Shown: positions 23,598 through 36,200 of the stretch, one piece after another
Numbering within the stretch: position 1 is the first letter of the stretch
Layout: every line of letters starts with the position of its first letter
Source: Mesostigma viride
Taxonomy: Eukaryota > Streptophyta > Mesostigmatophyceae > Mesostigmatales > Mesostigmataceae
Assembly (NCBI GenBank): GCA_009746045.1
Contig: RPFO01000276.1
Location: 3,213,922 to 3,277,921 of the forward strand
DNA length: 64,000 nt
Direction: 5' to 3'
Translations under genes and position numbers: made by a program
Notes under the pieces: model-generated
Database searches by the model: none
What the model was told of the DNA's origin: nothing
Seen by the model: only the letters and a program-made list of their open reading frames with translations

Positions 23598-26500
23598 TCA
23601 CAACTCACAGGATGACTTCAGCTCGATTTCATAATAAGATAGCCACTCTGATGATAGAGCATCAAAATTGGCTTCCATCCAGGTGGACGCTTTCTTGACC
23701 GCCTTCTGAGTGCGATCGTTGGAAGCGTGTTCGTTTGCCAGCATGTTCGTGCAAGCCTCCATCTTGTCCACAATCAATTCTTTACGGAGTACCTCCAGCT
23801 GGTGCTCCTTGAACGCCGTGTACTCTTTCACCAAGCGGGTGATCTCATATTCAGACCATGCCACGTGGTAGTCTGCTTTTACGTTGAGGCGTTTGCCAAG
23901 TCCGGCATCCTCGGCTGCAAGCTGCAAGATCCCGCTGCGATCCATCCACATTTTGACGAGAAGCATGGGCACGCGGGCAGGCGCAGCGTGGATGCCCTCC
24001 ACCACATACGTTCCCACTCGATGATTCTGAGCGGCCTTGTTATCTTCTCCGACTTCGAACAACTCGAGAACTGCGTTCGGCTGGTTATCGTCTGCAGTCG
24101 TAAACTCATGGGTGACGGGGACCAGCAGCGGTGTGTTGGCCTGTATCTTCTTAGCAATGTCTCCATTCTTCAGCTTGAGCCCCACCGCATGAGGCGCCAC
24201 ATCCAATAAAAGAGCATCTGCATTTATCGCACCGCGTTTGATTCAAAAGCACAGTCGCACACATGCATGCCAAAATATACAGAAGATGTTAGGATGGTCA
24301 GGACGAGGAAAGCGAGCCACATGGCGAAGCCAACAAATGTAAGGCCGAAATATACCATGGCTCCTGAAATACCTACTGCTACCCCTCACGCCAGCAAACC
24401 AATCAACCACCCTTGCCCATAAACACGCATACTGCATCCCCTAAGTGCGCAGCTGGGATATTGCACCCCCCAAGATTCCTGCCATGTTCCCGTGATTCCA
24501 CCGACCTGCTTCTCCGGCTGCCTAGCATTTATGCGAGCGCACATACCGGGTGAGAAAGCATCAAGGATTGGCCTTGCTGCATGATGATCCACGCATGCGT
24601 CATCCATGCCAGCAGATGCCCTCAGATATCACCACACGAGAAAACAGGATATTTGACCCCATCCGCACCATCAAATGTTGCAGTAGCCTCGCCTTCGATA
24701 AAGCCAGCAACATACCTGCCCACCCCATTTTCATATACGTCCAGCTTGTTTGTTTGTAGCCAGCCAGGCTCTAATCCTTCATGATCCTACAGAGGCCTTT
24801 GCATTCTGATTCTCCCAGACCTGCCTCCAATTGTCTCGGATGTTAGCAAACAACGCACCATCACCCAGGTATCCTTTTTGCTCAAGCACGCCCTACATTA
24901 CTGGCGGCGCCGGATGCATGTGCTGTGGTAATAACACCACCGCATGGGAACGGCTGGTCCCTTACTGAGAAGGGACGGGAACGATGCCAAGGGGCCTGTT
25001 GAGAGGATAATGGATTTGTAACATTAGTATAGGACTACATGAGTAGAGGACTCTAGTGTTGGACCACAGTAGAGGACTCTAGTGTTGGACCACAGTAGAG
25101 GACTCTAGTGTTGGACCACAGTAGAGGACTCTAGTGTTGGACCACAGTAGAGGACTCTAGTGTTGGACCACAGTAGAGGACTCTAGTGTTGGACCACAGT
25201 AGAGGACTCTAGTGTTGGACCACAGTAGAGGACTCTAGTGTTGGACCACAGTAGAGGACTCTAGTGTTGGACCACAGTAGAGGACTCTAGTGTTGGACCA
25301 CAGTAGAGGACTCTAGTGTTGGACCACAGTAGAGGACTCTAGTGTTGGACCACAGTAAAGGACTCTAGTGTTGGACCACAGTAGAGGACTCTAGTGTTGG
25401 ACCACAGTAGAGGACTCTAGTGTTGGACCACAGTAGAGGACTCTAGTGTTGGACCACAGTAGAGGACTCTAGTGTTGGACCACAGTAGAGGACTCTAGTG
25501 TTGGACCACAGTAGAGGACTCTAGTGTTGGACCACAGTAGAGGACTCTAGTGTTGGACCACAGTAGAGGACTCTAGTGTTGGACCACAGTAAAGGACTCT
25601 AGTGTTGGGCTACCCACGCTATCCAACATCGGTTGCATGTCTTGAAGCTCTTTAGAACGTCCCTTAACCCTCCCAGCGACGGTGCGGATGTGCATGGGCC
25701 ACATCAAGGGAGGAATGCACCCACATACCTTCCGGTTGCTCACCCCCTCGGTTGCTCACCAGGCAGCCCAACCATAGCTCCACCGGGCATGTGTGCCCGA
25801 AGGATGAAATCGCTCCTTAGGGTAACCTCGACCGTTGAACCATGCACAGATGCGCCTAATGCCAATGAGGCGCGGCCATCTCTGAAGCTGCCAGGGCCCG
25901 CCTAGGCTGACACACCTGGGCAAAGGCATGCAGTTTCAGTGACACCCGATGATGTTATCTGCTAGCGGCTGGTACCCAACTACTCACCTGCGAGAGCATC
26001 GTCCGCCTGGTTGGTCATCAGAGCCGCCTCCATCGCAGCGCCCACCACGGCCGCCTCGTCCGGGTTGATCCCCGTGAAGGGCGGCTTGTTGAAGAACGCG
26101 TGCAGCAGCTTCCTGATCTTGGGTATGCGCGTGCTGCCGCCCACCAACACGACGTCGTGAATGTCATCCTTGCCCACGCCCGCGTCTGCTAGAACCCGGC
26201 GCACCAGCACCATGGTGGCGTCATACACGGGCCCCGTGAGCGCCTCGAACCGCTCCCGCGTGAGAATACCCGACAAATGGAAGCCCTTGGTAAATTCTGG
26301 CACCTCCACCACCGTGGAATCCCTGCCAGGTTCGCTCAGATCCCTCTTGGCACGCTCGACCTCGCGTTGCAGCTTCCTCTTCGCCAGGTCATCCACCTTG
26401 AGCTCTTGCGTCCCAACCTTCTTGCGGGCGATGCCGGTAAAATGCTCCACCAGTACCCTGTTGATGTCCCTCCCTCCCAGCGACGTATTCCCCCGAGAGG

Positions 26501-29314
26501 CGAGCACCTGCAGCACGCCTCCCTGGACATCAATAACCGACACGTCAAATGCCCCACCACCTAAGTTATACACGAGGATCGTCTTGCTTGCACCAGATGT
26601 CGCCACCTGGCACGTGTAAGCCAGTGCGGCGGCCGTCGGCTCGTTCACTAGCCGCATGTTCAGCCCAGCGACCTCTCCTGCGAGCCTCATTGCCCGCCGC
26701 TGGGCATCCGTGAAGCGCGTTGGCACCGTTACCACCGCGTGCGATACGGGCACACCGAGGTAAGCCTCCGCTAATTCTTTCATCCGCCCCAGGAGCACGG
26801 CGGTGATCTGTTCCGGGAAGAGGGCCACAGTGCGCCCCCCGATGGCCTTGGTTCGGATGTAGGGCTTGCCTGACTTGCCATATACTTGGTACGAGAGGTC
26901 TTTGATGGCTGCCGCCATCCCATGGTCGTCAAAGCTGCGCGCATGCGTGCACAGATGGCGACCAAACAAGTGTCAGTAGTCGGAGAGTCATAAACAGATT
27001 TCTGGTACTCCCATTTCAGTAGTTACAAAAGCCAATGGTCCGCATCCTCAGCTGGCGGTGCCACAATACAGCTCACGTACGTTTCAAGTGTCAAGTCCGC
27101 TTCCCATGGGGTCCCTGGCTGCCTCCCATGGCTGTGAGCTTGTGCCAACACGCAGGACTTGTAGTATTATGTCGAGCCGTGGTCGTGGTCCATCCTCAAT
27201 GCATTCCCTTCTCATCCGGAGTAGCTGCCCGCAAGCCTCTGCAGATAACTCAGTATCAATCAAGAGGTTATCTGAAGCTCCCTAGTAGCCCGCTTGGCTA
27301 TGTGTGTGCGTGTGTGTGTGTGTGTGTGTGTGCACGTGTGCGTGTGTGCATGTGCATCTGAGGGCATGCCTGCATGTGCAGACGTGGGTGCATAGCACGC
27401 ATGTGTTTGCAGGTCTACTGGAACAAACGAAATGCAAATCAACATGCCAATCCATACATACGCCAGTACTTATATTGAGGTTATGTCTAATACGTGACGT
27501 TTACTTGTATCCTGGATCATGGATGCGTAACCGAGCGTATTCCTCGCCTCACAGTCACCCCACTTCCCGACATCAAACATCTGCACATGTCACAACACTG
27601 AACACTGCGCTAATGACAGTACAGACATGACGACCACATCATAACCACCATCATCCGCTGCCTACAAAGGTGGTGGGTACACTGCCCGGCGTGCGTCAGC
27701 CACAGTACACCTGATGCTGGCAACGAGACTGACTAGAGCCTCTTGACAGGGACGCAGGGTTCCCATAAATAAAACGAGGTCAAACGGAGACCACTTATAC
27801 TACGTTGTGAGTACGCTGAATCGCCAATTAAGTTCACATCAACAGCTGTTTAATGTCCACGCCAAAGGCTATTTGGTCGCCATGGCATTGCATGGGAGGC
27901 AGAAGCTTAGAATATCGGGGCCATTTTCGTATGAGCAACCATTTCTTATAGACGGCTCCCGCAACAGTACTAGTGACATATGATGATTGGCTGAATGACA
28001 GTCCCATGCATGCGCCCTACCTTCTCCCAATCAGCCGCTTAGTTTCGTATATAGTGCGGTTCAAGGGAGGGCCCCCACTGAAGAACCCTCGCTTCACAGC
28101 CGGCTCTCCAATCAGCATTTCGCGATCTGTGAACGCGACGACCGACGGGGTCAGGCGGTCCCCTTGCTCGTTCTCCAGCACAGCCGGGCCCATGTTCCTC
28201 CGGTAGACCGCGACGGAGGAGAAGGTCGTCCCAACGTTGATGCCAATTGCAAAGGCGCCGTCAGGCACTTTATACTCACTATTTTTGACAAACTTGTCCC
28301 ATCCGCTGCTGTCAGCCTGGCGATCCTGGGTCCCACGCCCCTCCTTTATATCCTCGATAGTGCTGCCCGTCCACATGAACATGAACAAGGCAGCGGCGCC
28401 GATTCCAATACCTGCGAGCAGGGTGCAGCGGCAGCAGCCACCATGGCCAGCGGCATATATAGGTTAGGCGTTTCCATTGGTCTTATCGTAGTATAGAGCT
28501 TTGACATGGCTCTGTATATAGGTTTATAGCTGGGCGTTTGCTTTGGTTTGAGTGATTTCACTCTGCTGTAAGTAATTATATTTTTAATATATAGGTACAT
28601 CGATGTTGATCAAGTAAGGCTTTGGAAAGTGTGCATGTGCTCCCAATTAGCTACTACTCGTCGACTAGCATACGTGATGGATTACCAGTAATCGCTTATT
28701 ATCACGTATGATGGTGTCGAGTACTTGGACGTACCGTGGAACGCATGATCATGCGCCGGCGACGAATATTTAATCCCTGCGAGCGAATCTAGCGCGGCAC
28801 GGAGAGTGAAAATAATTATTTTTAGATGATACATGCTCATGTACATGCTCACCTAGGATTATGCTTCAGGCCAGCTATCACGGCAAGTAATCAATATTAT
28901 ACTGATTACTAAGATATATGAGACGACGTCACAAGTTATATATAGTTAGAGAACGCACCCCGCGCGCGCCCTGCATTCATACCCCAGTCTATACTTACCG
29001 AACACTACAAATAGAAAGATTATCGGCGAGGCAGGCTCCGTAGAACTGGCCAGCTGTGACGATAGCCATTCGATGCATGCGGTGACGGCGTTTTTCGGAA
29101 GCTCGCGAATTTTCAACGTCTGCAGGGGCTGTTTGTCGAGTTGATGAAACCTCGTGGTCTTCTCCTGCTGATTTCGTAATTCGGAGCATTGGCTACTATT
29201 CTCCCCTTTGTCCTCGACGTAATCCTCGGAAGATGCCGAATTTCGACGAGCTGGCGTACTGCTCTGTGACGGTCGCGACCTTGCAAGCGTTTCCTGCCCG
29301 CTGTCGTGCAACAT
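23598..29314 (-). CDS. Divergent HSP70 with N-terminal membrane anchor and altered ATPase residues (4 exons)
   Basis: Exons 29314-28999, 28411-28021, 26934-25988 and 24217-23598, all phase-consistent, give about 757 residues. Exon 1 is a polar segment ending PIIFLFVVFG at a GTAAGTAT donor; exon 2 continues GIGIGAAALFMFMW, so the junction rebuilds one membrane helix (residues about 95-120). The HSP70 ATPase domain follows: GINVGTTFSSVAVY, ETKRLIGRSFDD, NEPTAAALAY, YNLGGGAFDVS, LVGGSTRIPKI. The substrate domain has LLLDVAPHAVG, FTTADDNQPN and a helical tail. Canonical IDLGTTYS and FDLGGGTFDV carry Asp10, Asp199 and Thr204 (bovine Hsc70 numbering); here these are Asn, Asn and Ala, while Lys71 and Glu175 are kept. 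The tail reads SSCEL, close to but not a standard ER-retention signal. Exon 2 has no in-frame ATG upstream of the second helix half, which favours exon 1. Confidence 0.85.
25042..25608. repeat. 26-bp minisatellite, about 22 copies, in the last HSP70 intron
   Basis: The unit starts agtagaggactctagtgttg and ends gaccac. Copies are nearly identical, with agtaaagg variants in two. Homogeneity suggests recent expansion or ongoing correction. Confidence 0.96.
27301..27357. repeat. GT microsatellite in HSP70 intron 2
   Basis: About 57 bp of mostly (GT)n with interspersed GTGC and GCGT units, alternating purine and pyrimidine. Confidence 0.9.
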
Positions 29315-29369
29315 TTTCACACCGTGACCCGGCCGGCCACGTGACCTCTCTTCCTCTCTACACTGAACC

Positions 29370-29430
29370 TTATACCTTGCCTTATACGTGAAATGTGAAT
29401 CATATACCTTGCCTTATACGTGAAATGTGA
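29370..29430 (-). promoter_or_regulatory. Directly repeated TATA-like promoter segment of HSP70
   Basis: A unit of about 28 bp (ataccttgccttatacgtg then aaatgtga) occurs twice in tandem. On the minus strand each copy reads cgtataaggcaaggtat, giving TATA-like boxes about 60-115 bp upstream of the HSP70 ATG. The promoter role is inferred. Confidence 0.45.
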
Positions 29431-29529
29431 TTATCCGTTTTGCGCTTCGTGGTGTTGCAGACTTGCAGTCTTCTTGTGACGGTGGGGACTGACGTACCCC
29501 GCCGGCCCGCCCTGGGCTCACCAAAGGCA

Positions 29530-29562
29530 GAACGTTCGCGTGAACATTCCACCCTTCGCGAA
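29530..29562. promoter_or_regulatory. Candidate heat-shock element between HSP70 and ALG7 genes
   Basis: GAAcgTTC (29530-29537), GAAcaTTC (29542-29549) and TTCgcGAA (29555-29562) lie in 33 bp, about 216 bp upstream of the HSP70 ATG and 660 bp upstream of ALG7. Heat-shock factor sites are inverted nGAAn units; here each pair has correct inner spacing but the pairs are offset by 2-3 bp from the ideal 5-bp register. Confidence 0.5.
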
Positions 29563-30223
29563 TATGAGGGCCTGCTTCTGACCACGCCTGGCTGTGCCTG
29601 CGCAATCGCTTCTATCGCTACTGTACAGTACCCCGAAATAGAAGCAGGAGGGCACGCGGCCACTGGCTATTGGCTCCCTGGGGGGCACAGCCCAATAGTT
29701 GCAGACGACAGAGGAAACTTCGGTTAAAATTGTCTTGTCGGGCTGTCCCTCTTCTGCAGGCATCACGTCCACTTCGATAAAAAAATTTGACGAAGGGGTA
29801 CATGTACTGGGTAGCCATGACGTGGTGAACCAAAACGACAAGCGTCGATGATTATGGGGATGCACTTGTAATCCATCGAATTATAAGTAGTTCTAAACAC
29901 TAATTTGACGCACCGGTCAAGGCCACGTCTAAACTTCGCGAAGACACGGTTGCCAGCGGGCTATTAATTTCGGTAATCAGAGGGGGGAATTCCAAGAAAA
30001 TCCGGGCAACGATGGTCTTGACAGTGCTAAACAACGACGATGGTTTGAGTCGTAATAATGAACTGAATAAGCATGTATGAAACTGAATAGTTAGGCTTTG
30101 AGTTATCCCCGCTCTTGTAATTAAGTTTGGTTTCGAGTGACCGCTAAATATTTGGCTGGGAGTGCAATTCTACATTTGAATTCAGAAGCCGATTTCCCAC
30201 TTTGCAGTACCTGATCAATAACT
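29563..30223. other. ALG7 upstream region, no gene recognised
   Basis: No supported coding frame. It should hold the ALG7 promoter and 5' untranslated region; no clear TATA box. A ttcccactttgcag string just before the ATG resembles a 3' splice site, so a 5' leader intron is possible. Confidence 0.4.
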
Positions 30224-33200
30224 ATGACAGTTCGAACACGTGGGGGTGCGCGCGGCGACGCCACGCCAGGTGAAAAGAAGCCCGAAGTGGCTGCAGAGCC
30301 CACCGGCGACACCAGTGTGTCTGCACTTCCGTCAGCGCCAGCCATCAGCCTTGGGACCCTGGCATTTTTCTGTCTGGCGCCGGCGGCGTTCTTTTCCACC
30401 AAGGTCCTTCCCAGTGACCGCGGCCACGTGTTCTATAGCCTGGTCTTTTCCTTGGTTGCCTTTCTGTTGACTGTACGGATTATTCCTTCGGCAAAAGGCT
30501 ACATGTTGAAGCGAAACCTCTGCGGCATGGACATCAATAAGCGAGGGACTCCCGAGGGCAAAGCTGCCATGTACGTACCCTCTTGACGTTATCAACTGGT
30601 TCCTGTTATTGTGAGGCGCCATGATATGGTGTTTCTAACCATGCCCCAGGGTATCCCCAACCCCCGTGTCTCAACCATTTATTTGTTTGGGTGTACAGTC
30701 CACGGTTGGGTGTTCCGGGGGAAGACTATTAGCATATTGGGAATGTGCTCTGGCATCTGGGCACGCTTGGCCCTCCCTGTGTGCGGGGATTAGCCGTTGC
30801 GGGGTGTAATCGATTCTATTGTTCATGAAAGATAAGGACACACTTGCGATGGTTCGCAAGAGGCTGCGCCACCGCGAGATATCCCATCGGGCCACCCTGT
30901 CTCTACTCTTACATAGTCTGTGTCTGTGCTCGTCACTCCTGCACATGCGCTCGTCACTCCTGCACATGCGTTCGTCGTTCCTGCACATGCGCCCATCGTT
31001 CCTGCACATGCGCTCGTCGTTCCTGCACATGCGCCCATCGTTCCTGCACATGCGCTCATCGTTCCTGTACCTGCACTCGTCGTTCCTGTACATGCGCTCA
31101 TCGTTCCTGCACATGCGCTCGTGACTCTTGTACATGCGCTCGTCGTTCCTGTACATGCGCTCGTCGTTCCTGTACATGCGCTCGTCTCTCCTGTATGCGA
31201 CTAGCGTGGCTTGTCTCTGCTGTGTTTGTGCGTCATGCCCACATCACGGTTGTCAGACACTCGTGTCGGGATCCACGCCATATCCCACGCAATGAAACGT
31301 ACAGGGAAAGTTAATGTCCCCTTTCCCTGTCCAGTTTCAACGCGACGCCACGTCTCCGTTCTCACAGGCTCATGCCTCGACTGCCTCCCCTGATTTTCTT
31401 CTTCTTGCAGACCCGAGGCGATGGGCCTGGCCTCTGGCATCGTCTACCTGGTGGCCATCATCGTCTTCCAGCACCTGGTCTACACGCAGGACTCGGAGGT
31501 ACGTGCCGCACGCGTGTCACAGCAGGGCTTGAGTGTGGGCACATGCCTGCTGCAGGAATGTGGCAGCTGCACAGGAACACGCGACACTTGCTGGAGTAGG
31601 GCTTGCTGGAGCGGTCTCCCCCCCAATCTAGCATTGCCGTCTCCCCCCCTTATCTCCTACCGGGGTTACCCATGCACCCAGCTGCCTACCCATGTGTTGT
31701 TTGCTCTCCCATCTTGGCCACCTGCCAAGATACTCCTCACACAGACTTTGCTAGCAGAGCGATGCTGTGCCAGCACAGCGGCTATTCACTAAGATCGCAG
31801 CGATAAAGTGGCTGCCACGCGTTACGTAGGGGCCCCCACCCAGTGGCCCCTGTCCCATCCTGTCCCATTCTTGCTCACATGCAACCCAACGTGGACACCC
31901 TGCTATCATCTTGCCGGCGCGAACACCGTGCTAACATGACGAGGCAGTTGTTGCCATCCCCTCCCTCATGTGCGCGTGCCCTGCCATGTCCCTTTGCGCA
32001 CGCATGCGCCCCCCCAGTGGCTGCTCGAGTTCAACGCGGCGCTCGCCTCCATCTGCTTCATGCTCTTCCTCGGCTTTGTGGATGATGTGCTGGACCTGCC
32101 CTGGAGGATGTACGTGGCCGCGGCAGTGCATGGGTAGTGCGATGCTGCACGTAGGGACATCTGTACCAACAGGTGAACCAACAGGTCAGGGTCCTTTCTA
32201 GGCGGTTTGGTGGTCAAGGCCGTGTCCGGCTGTGCCCTGCTGTGTGCCCTGCGGCACGTCCTGTCCTCGTCAAACTCCTGTGCTTGTCCATATGGCTGCA
32301 TGTTTGTTTGATGCTGGTGAGCTAAGGACATGTGAACCAGCAATACAGCCCAGCAATACAACAATACAATAAAGAGGTGTATGCATTAGATGCCCGTTGC
32401 TGGTCTTCACCTAGTTGCCGCGCTCCCCCTGTCGCACGCCTCCCGGCACGAGTTAGGCTGGCCACGCATGCGTTAGCATTAGGTGGGTTTGTGCCTGGGA
32501 ACAGGGGCCCTACCAAGTGGATGGGATGCGGCTCGACGTGGAGTTGTATGGAGGCATACCAGGGACAGGGCTAGCGTTGGCAACATGGAACGGGGAATAT
32601 TCCAGTGCTGGCAGGCAAACATTTTTTACTGCGTGAGCCACATTCCACCAGCGATGCTCCACTAAAACGTTGTTTGGGAATTTTTTTCAACCATACATTT
32701 GATTTGTCCTCTGGGATGTCTCACTGCAGCCACCTTGAATTCGACTTTGAGGACAATCAAGTGTCCAGCGTATGGCATTTCCGTTTACGATTGCCCGCTC
32801 CTTCCTGCATGCCTTGCGCCCTCAGCCCTGTGCCCTATGTTCCGTGCCCACACTTCTGTTTCCATTTCCCATCCCCTTACCCCCGCACCCCGGGCAGCAA
32901 GCTGCTTCTCCCCTCGGTGGCGGCACTGCCCCTGCTCATGGCCTACAGCGGTGGCACCTCGGTGCTGCTGCCCAAGCCGCTGCGGGGCTTGCTGGGTGTG
33001 GAGGTGCTTGCACTTGGTACGTTCACTCCGTATCAGACAGTACCTGGTTCATTCCCGATAACGACCAGAACCTTGCCAGCTACTTCAATGTTTGGCATTC
33101 GGGTAGCCACCGCAATGATTGGTGTGTGCACGTAGTGCTCAGGGGCGGATGGATTTGCTGGCAGGAACAGGCCCCATTGCGCGAAATATCCAGGCCATCC

Positions 33201-36200
33201 TGTCCGCTGCACTTTCTTTTCTAGAACCCACCAGTTTTGTGGCTTTTTTTTTTTTTCCGCGCATGCACTTCATCATTTTGTCTGGCATCGTATGCCCAAA
33301 GAAACGCTGCGGGCCCACAGCGTAACTTGGTGGGCCGTAGCATGCTGTGTGGTATGGTTTACTGCTTGCGTGTTTTGACCTACCTTGCTGGAAGAATGGC
33401 ATCGAGATGCCGCATGCCTGCTTCCTCTGTCGCTGTGTTATGTGATGCTCGTGTCATCGGGCCTTCCTGCAGCCCTTTGTTTTCTCCTCCCTCTTCCTCA
33501 TCGTGCTTCCCCATGCCGCTTGCCTCACAGTTTTTCCCCCACTCTTTGATGTGCCCCTTCTGCCCCGTTCTCTTGTCGCCACCTACCCGCTGTTTGCCTC
33601 ACCCGCTGCTTGCCTCCCCCGCTGTTTGCCTCCCCCGCTGCTTGCCTCCCCCGCTGTTTGCCTCCCCCGCTGTTTGCCTCCCCCGCTGCTTGCCTCCCCC
33701 GCTGTTTACCTCCCCCGCTGTTTGCCTCCCCCGCTGTTTGCCCCCCCCGCTGTTTGCCTCCCCCGCTGTTGGCCTCCCCCGCTGTTGGCCCCCCCGCTGC
33801 TTGCCTCCCCCGCTGTTTGCCTCCCCCGCTGCTTGCCTCCCCGGCTGTTTCCTCCCCCGCTGTTGGCCTCCCCCGCGGTTTGCCTCCCCTGCTGTTTGCC
33901 TCACCCGCTGTTTGCCTCACCCGCGGTTTGCCTCCCCCGCTGTTGGCCTCCCCCGCTGCTTGCCTCCCTGGCTGTTTGCCTCGCCCGCTGTTTGCCTCAC
34001 CCGCGGTTTGCCTCACCCGCTGTTCGCCTCACCCACCACGCAGGCGTGCTGTACAAGGTGTACATGGGCATGCTCGCTGTCTTCTGCTCCAACAGCATTA
34101 ACATCCTCGCAGGAATCAACGGGCTGGAGGCCGGCCAGACGCTCGTCATCGCATCCTCGGTGCGTGCTCCCTCCTTCCGCCCCTTTTTCCTGTGTTCTGG
34201 ATTGCTTGCTGGATTGGCTTACTGGATTGCTTGCTGGATTGCTTACTGGTTTGCTTGCTGGTTTGCTTGCTGGTTTGCTTGCCGAGTTGCTTGCTGGGTT
34301 GCTTGCCGAGTTGCTTGTTGGTTTGCTTGCCGAGTTGCTTGCTGGGTTGCTTGCCGAGTTGCTTGTTGGTTTGCTTGCTGGTTTGCTTGCTGGGTTGCTT
34401 GCTGAGTTGCTTGCTGGATTGCTTGCTGGTTGGCTTACTGGATTGCTTGCTGATTTGCTTGTTGGTTTGCTTGCTGGGTTGCTTGCTGGGTTGCTTGCTG
34501 GTTGGCTTGCTGGGTTGCTTGCTGGGTTGCTTGCTGGTTTGCTTGCTGGTTTGCTTGCTGGATTGCTTGCTGGTTTGCTTGTTGGTTTGCTTGCTGGGTT
34601 GCTTGCTGGTTTGCTTGTTGGTTTGCTCGCTGGATTGCTTGCTGGTTTGCTTGTTGGTTTGCTTGCTGGATTTCTTGCTGGTTTGCTTGTTGGTTTGCTT
34701 GTTGGATTGGTTGTTGTTTTGCTTGCTGGTTTGCTTGTTGGTTTGCTTGGTGGATTTCTTGCTGGTTTGCTTGTTGCTTTGCTTGCTGGGTTGCTTGTTG
34801 GTTTGCTTGTTGGATTGCTTGTTGTTTTGCTTGCTGGTTGGCTTACTGGATTGCTTGCTGATTTGCTTGTTGGTTTGCTTGCTGGTTTGCTTGTTGGTTT
34901 GCTCGCTGGTTTGCTTGCTGGGTTGCTTGCTGGTTTGCTTGGTGGGTTGCTTGCTGGGTTGCTTGCTGGGTTGCTTGCTGGGTTGCTTGCTGGTTTGCTT
35001 GTTGGTTTGCTTGCTGGGTTGCTTGTTGGTTTGCTTGTTGGATTGCTTGCTGGTTTTCTTGTTGGTTTGCTTGGTGGTTTGCTTGCTGGTTTGCTTGTTG
35101 GTTTGCTTGCTGGGTTGCTTGTTGGTTTGCTTGTTGGATTTCTTGTTGCTTTGCTTGCTGGTTTGCTTGTTGGTTTGCTTGTTGGTTTGCTTGCTGGTTT
35201 GCTTGTTGGTTTGCTTGCTGGTTTGCTTGTTGGTTTGCTTGGTGGATTTCTTGCTGGTTTGCTTGCTGGTTCGCTTGCTGGGTTGCTTGCTGGGTTTCTT
35301 GCCGGGTTGCTTGCTGGGTTGCTCGCCTTGTTGGTTGCTGGGTTGCTTGCTCGCCTACCCATCACATGCACCTGCTGTTCGGCCACGAGTGAGGCCGAGA
35401 ATGAGGTACACATTGGGGTTAACCAAGCATGATGCGCAGCATCCTAGTTTTGCCACTACCATGAGTATGGAAGTGCCCGCTGCACTTTTTTTTCCATTCT
35501 TTGATTTACAGTCTCCTGCACTCCCTGTCCAGTGTTTCTCCCTGCTTACATTTTTCTGAGTACACATCCAGGGCTTGGCTGCTGGGTGTTGTCGTGCAGG
35601 CTTCTATGCACGCCGCACGATCACCCCAAGTGCCTTGTTTGCTGTGTTTCTGATGCACCTTGTATTTGTGTGACCCCTACTCCATGCCCAACGTTTCATA
35701 CATGCGGGCCATGCTTGCCAGCCTGTAAGTAAGTGGGTTAGGAAGTACTTGCGTGCCAGGCGCACAGGCATGCCACGGGGTGCTATGCTACTAATCTGAT
35801 TATAATAACACAAAGTGAAAAGCAAACATCGTATTGCCTGCCTGAGCGACTGATACATGGTCCCCTCAACCCACACATGATTGCCTTCATCCTGAATATG
35901 CTCGCGTCAACCCACATAAGATCGCCTCGATCCTGCATTTGTTCTCCTCAACCCACATATGATCGCCTTCATTTCTCTTGTGGGAGTGCAGGTGGTCACG
36001 TTCAACCTGCAACAGTTGGCGGAAGCCGGGGAGAACCAGACGATGCGGGAGGCGCACCTCTTCTCGCTCGGCCTTATGCTGCCGCTGGTGGCCACCACGA
36101 TGGGCCTGCTCAAGTACAACTGGTACCCGTCACGGGTCTTTGTGGGTGACACGTTCACCTACTTTGCCGGCATGACGCTCGCCGTCGCCGGCATCCTGGG

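Noticed and set aside
25042-25608. CRISPR-like regular repeat array (also 45767-46505 and others)
   Set aside because: Units are directly adjacent with no unique spacers, no cas genes, and the locus is eukaryotic.
28946-29320. Separate small gene upstream of HSP70
   Set aside because: Its frame ends in a strong donor and joins in phase to the HSP70 exon, completing one membrane helix, so I treat it as HSP70 exon 1.
33237-35432. 731-codon leucine/cysteine/proline repeat frame
   Set aside because: Covers ALG7 exon 5 in a wrong frame plus the 15- and 12-bp arrays; no signal beyond repeat translation.
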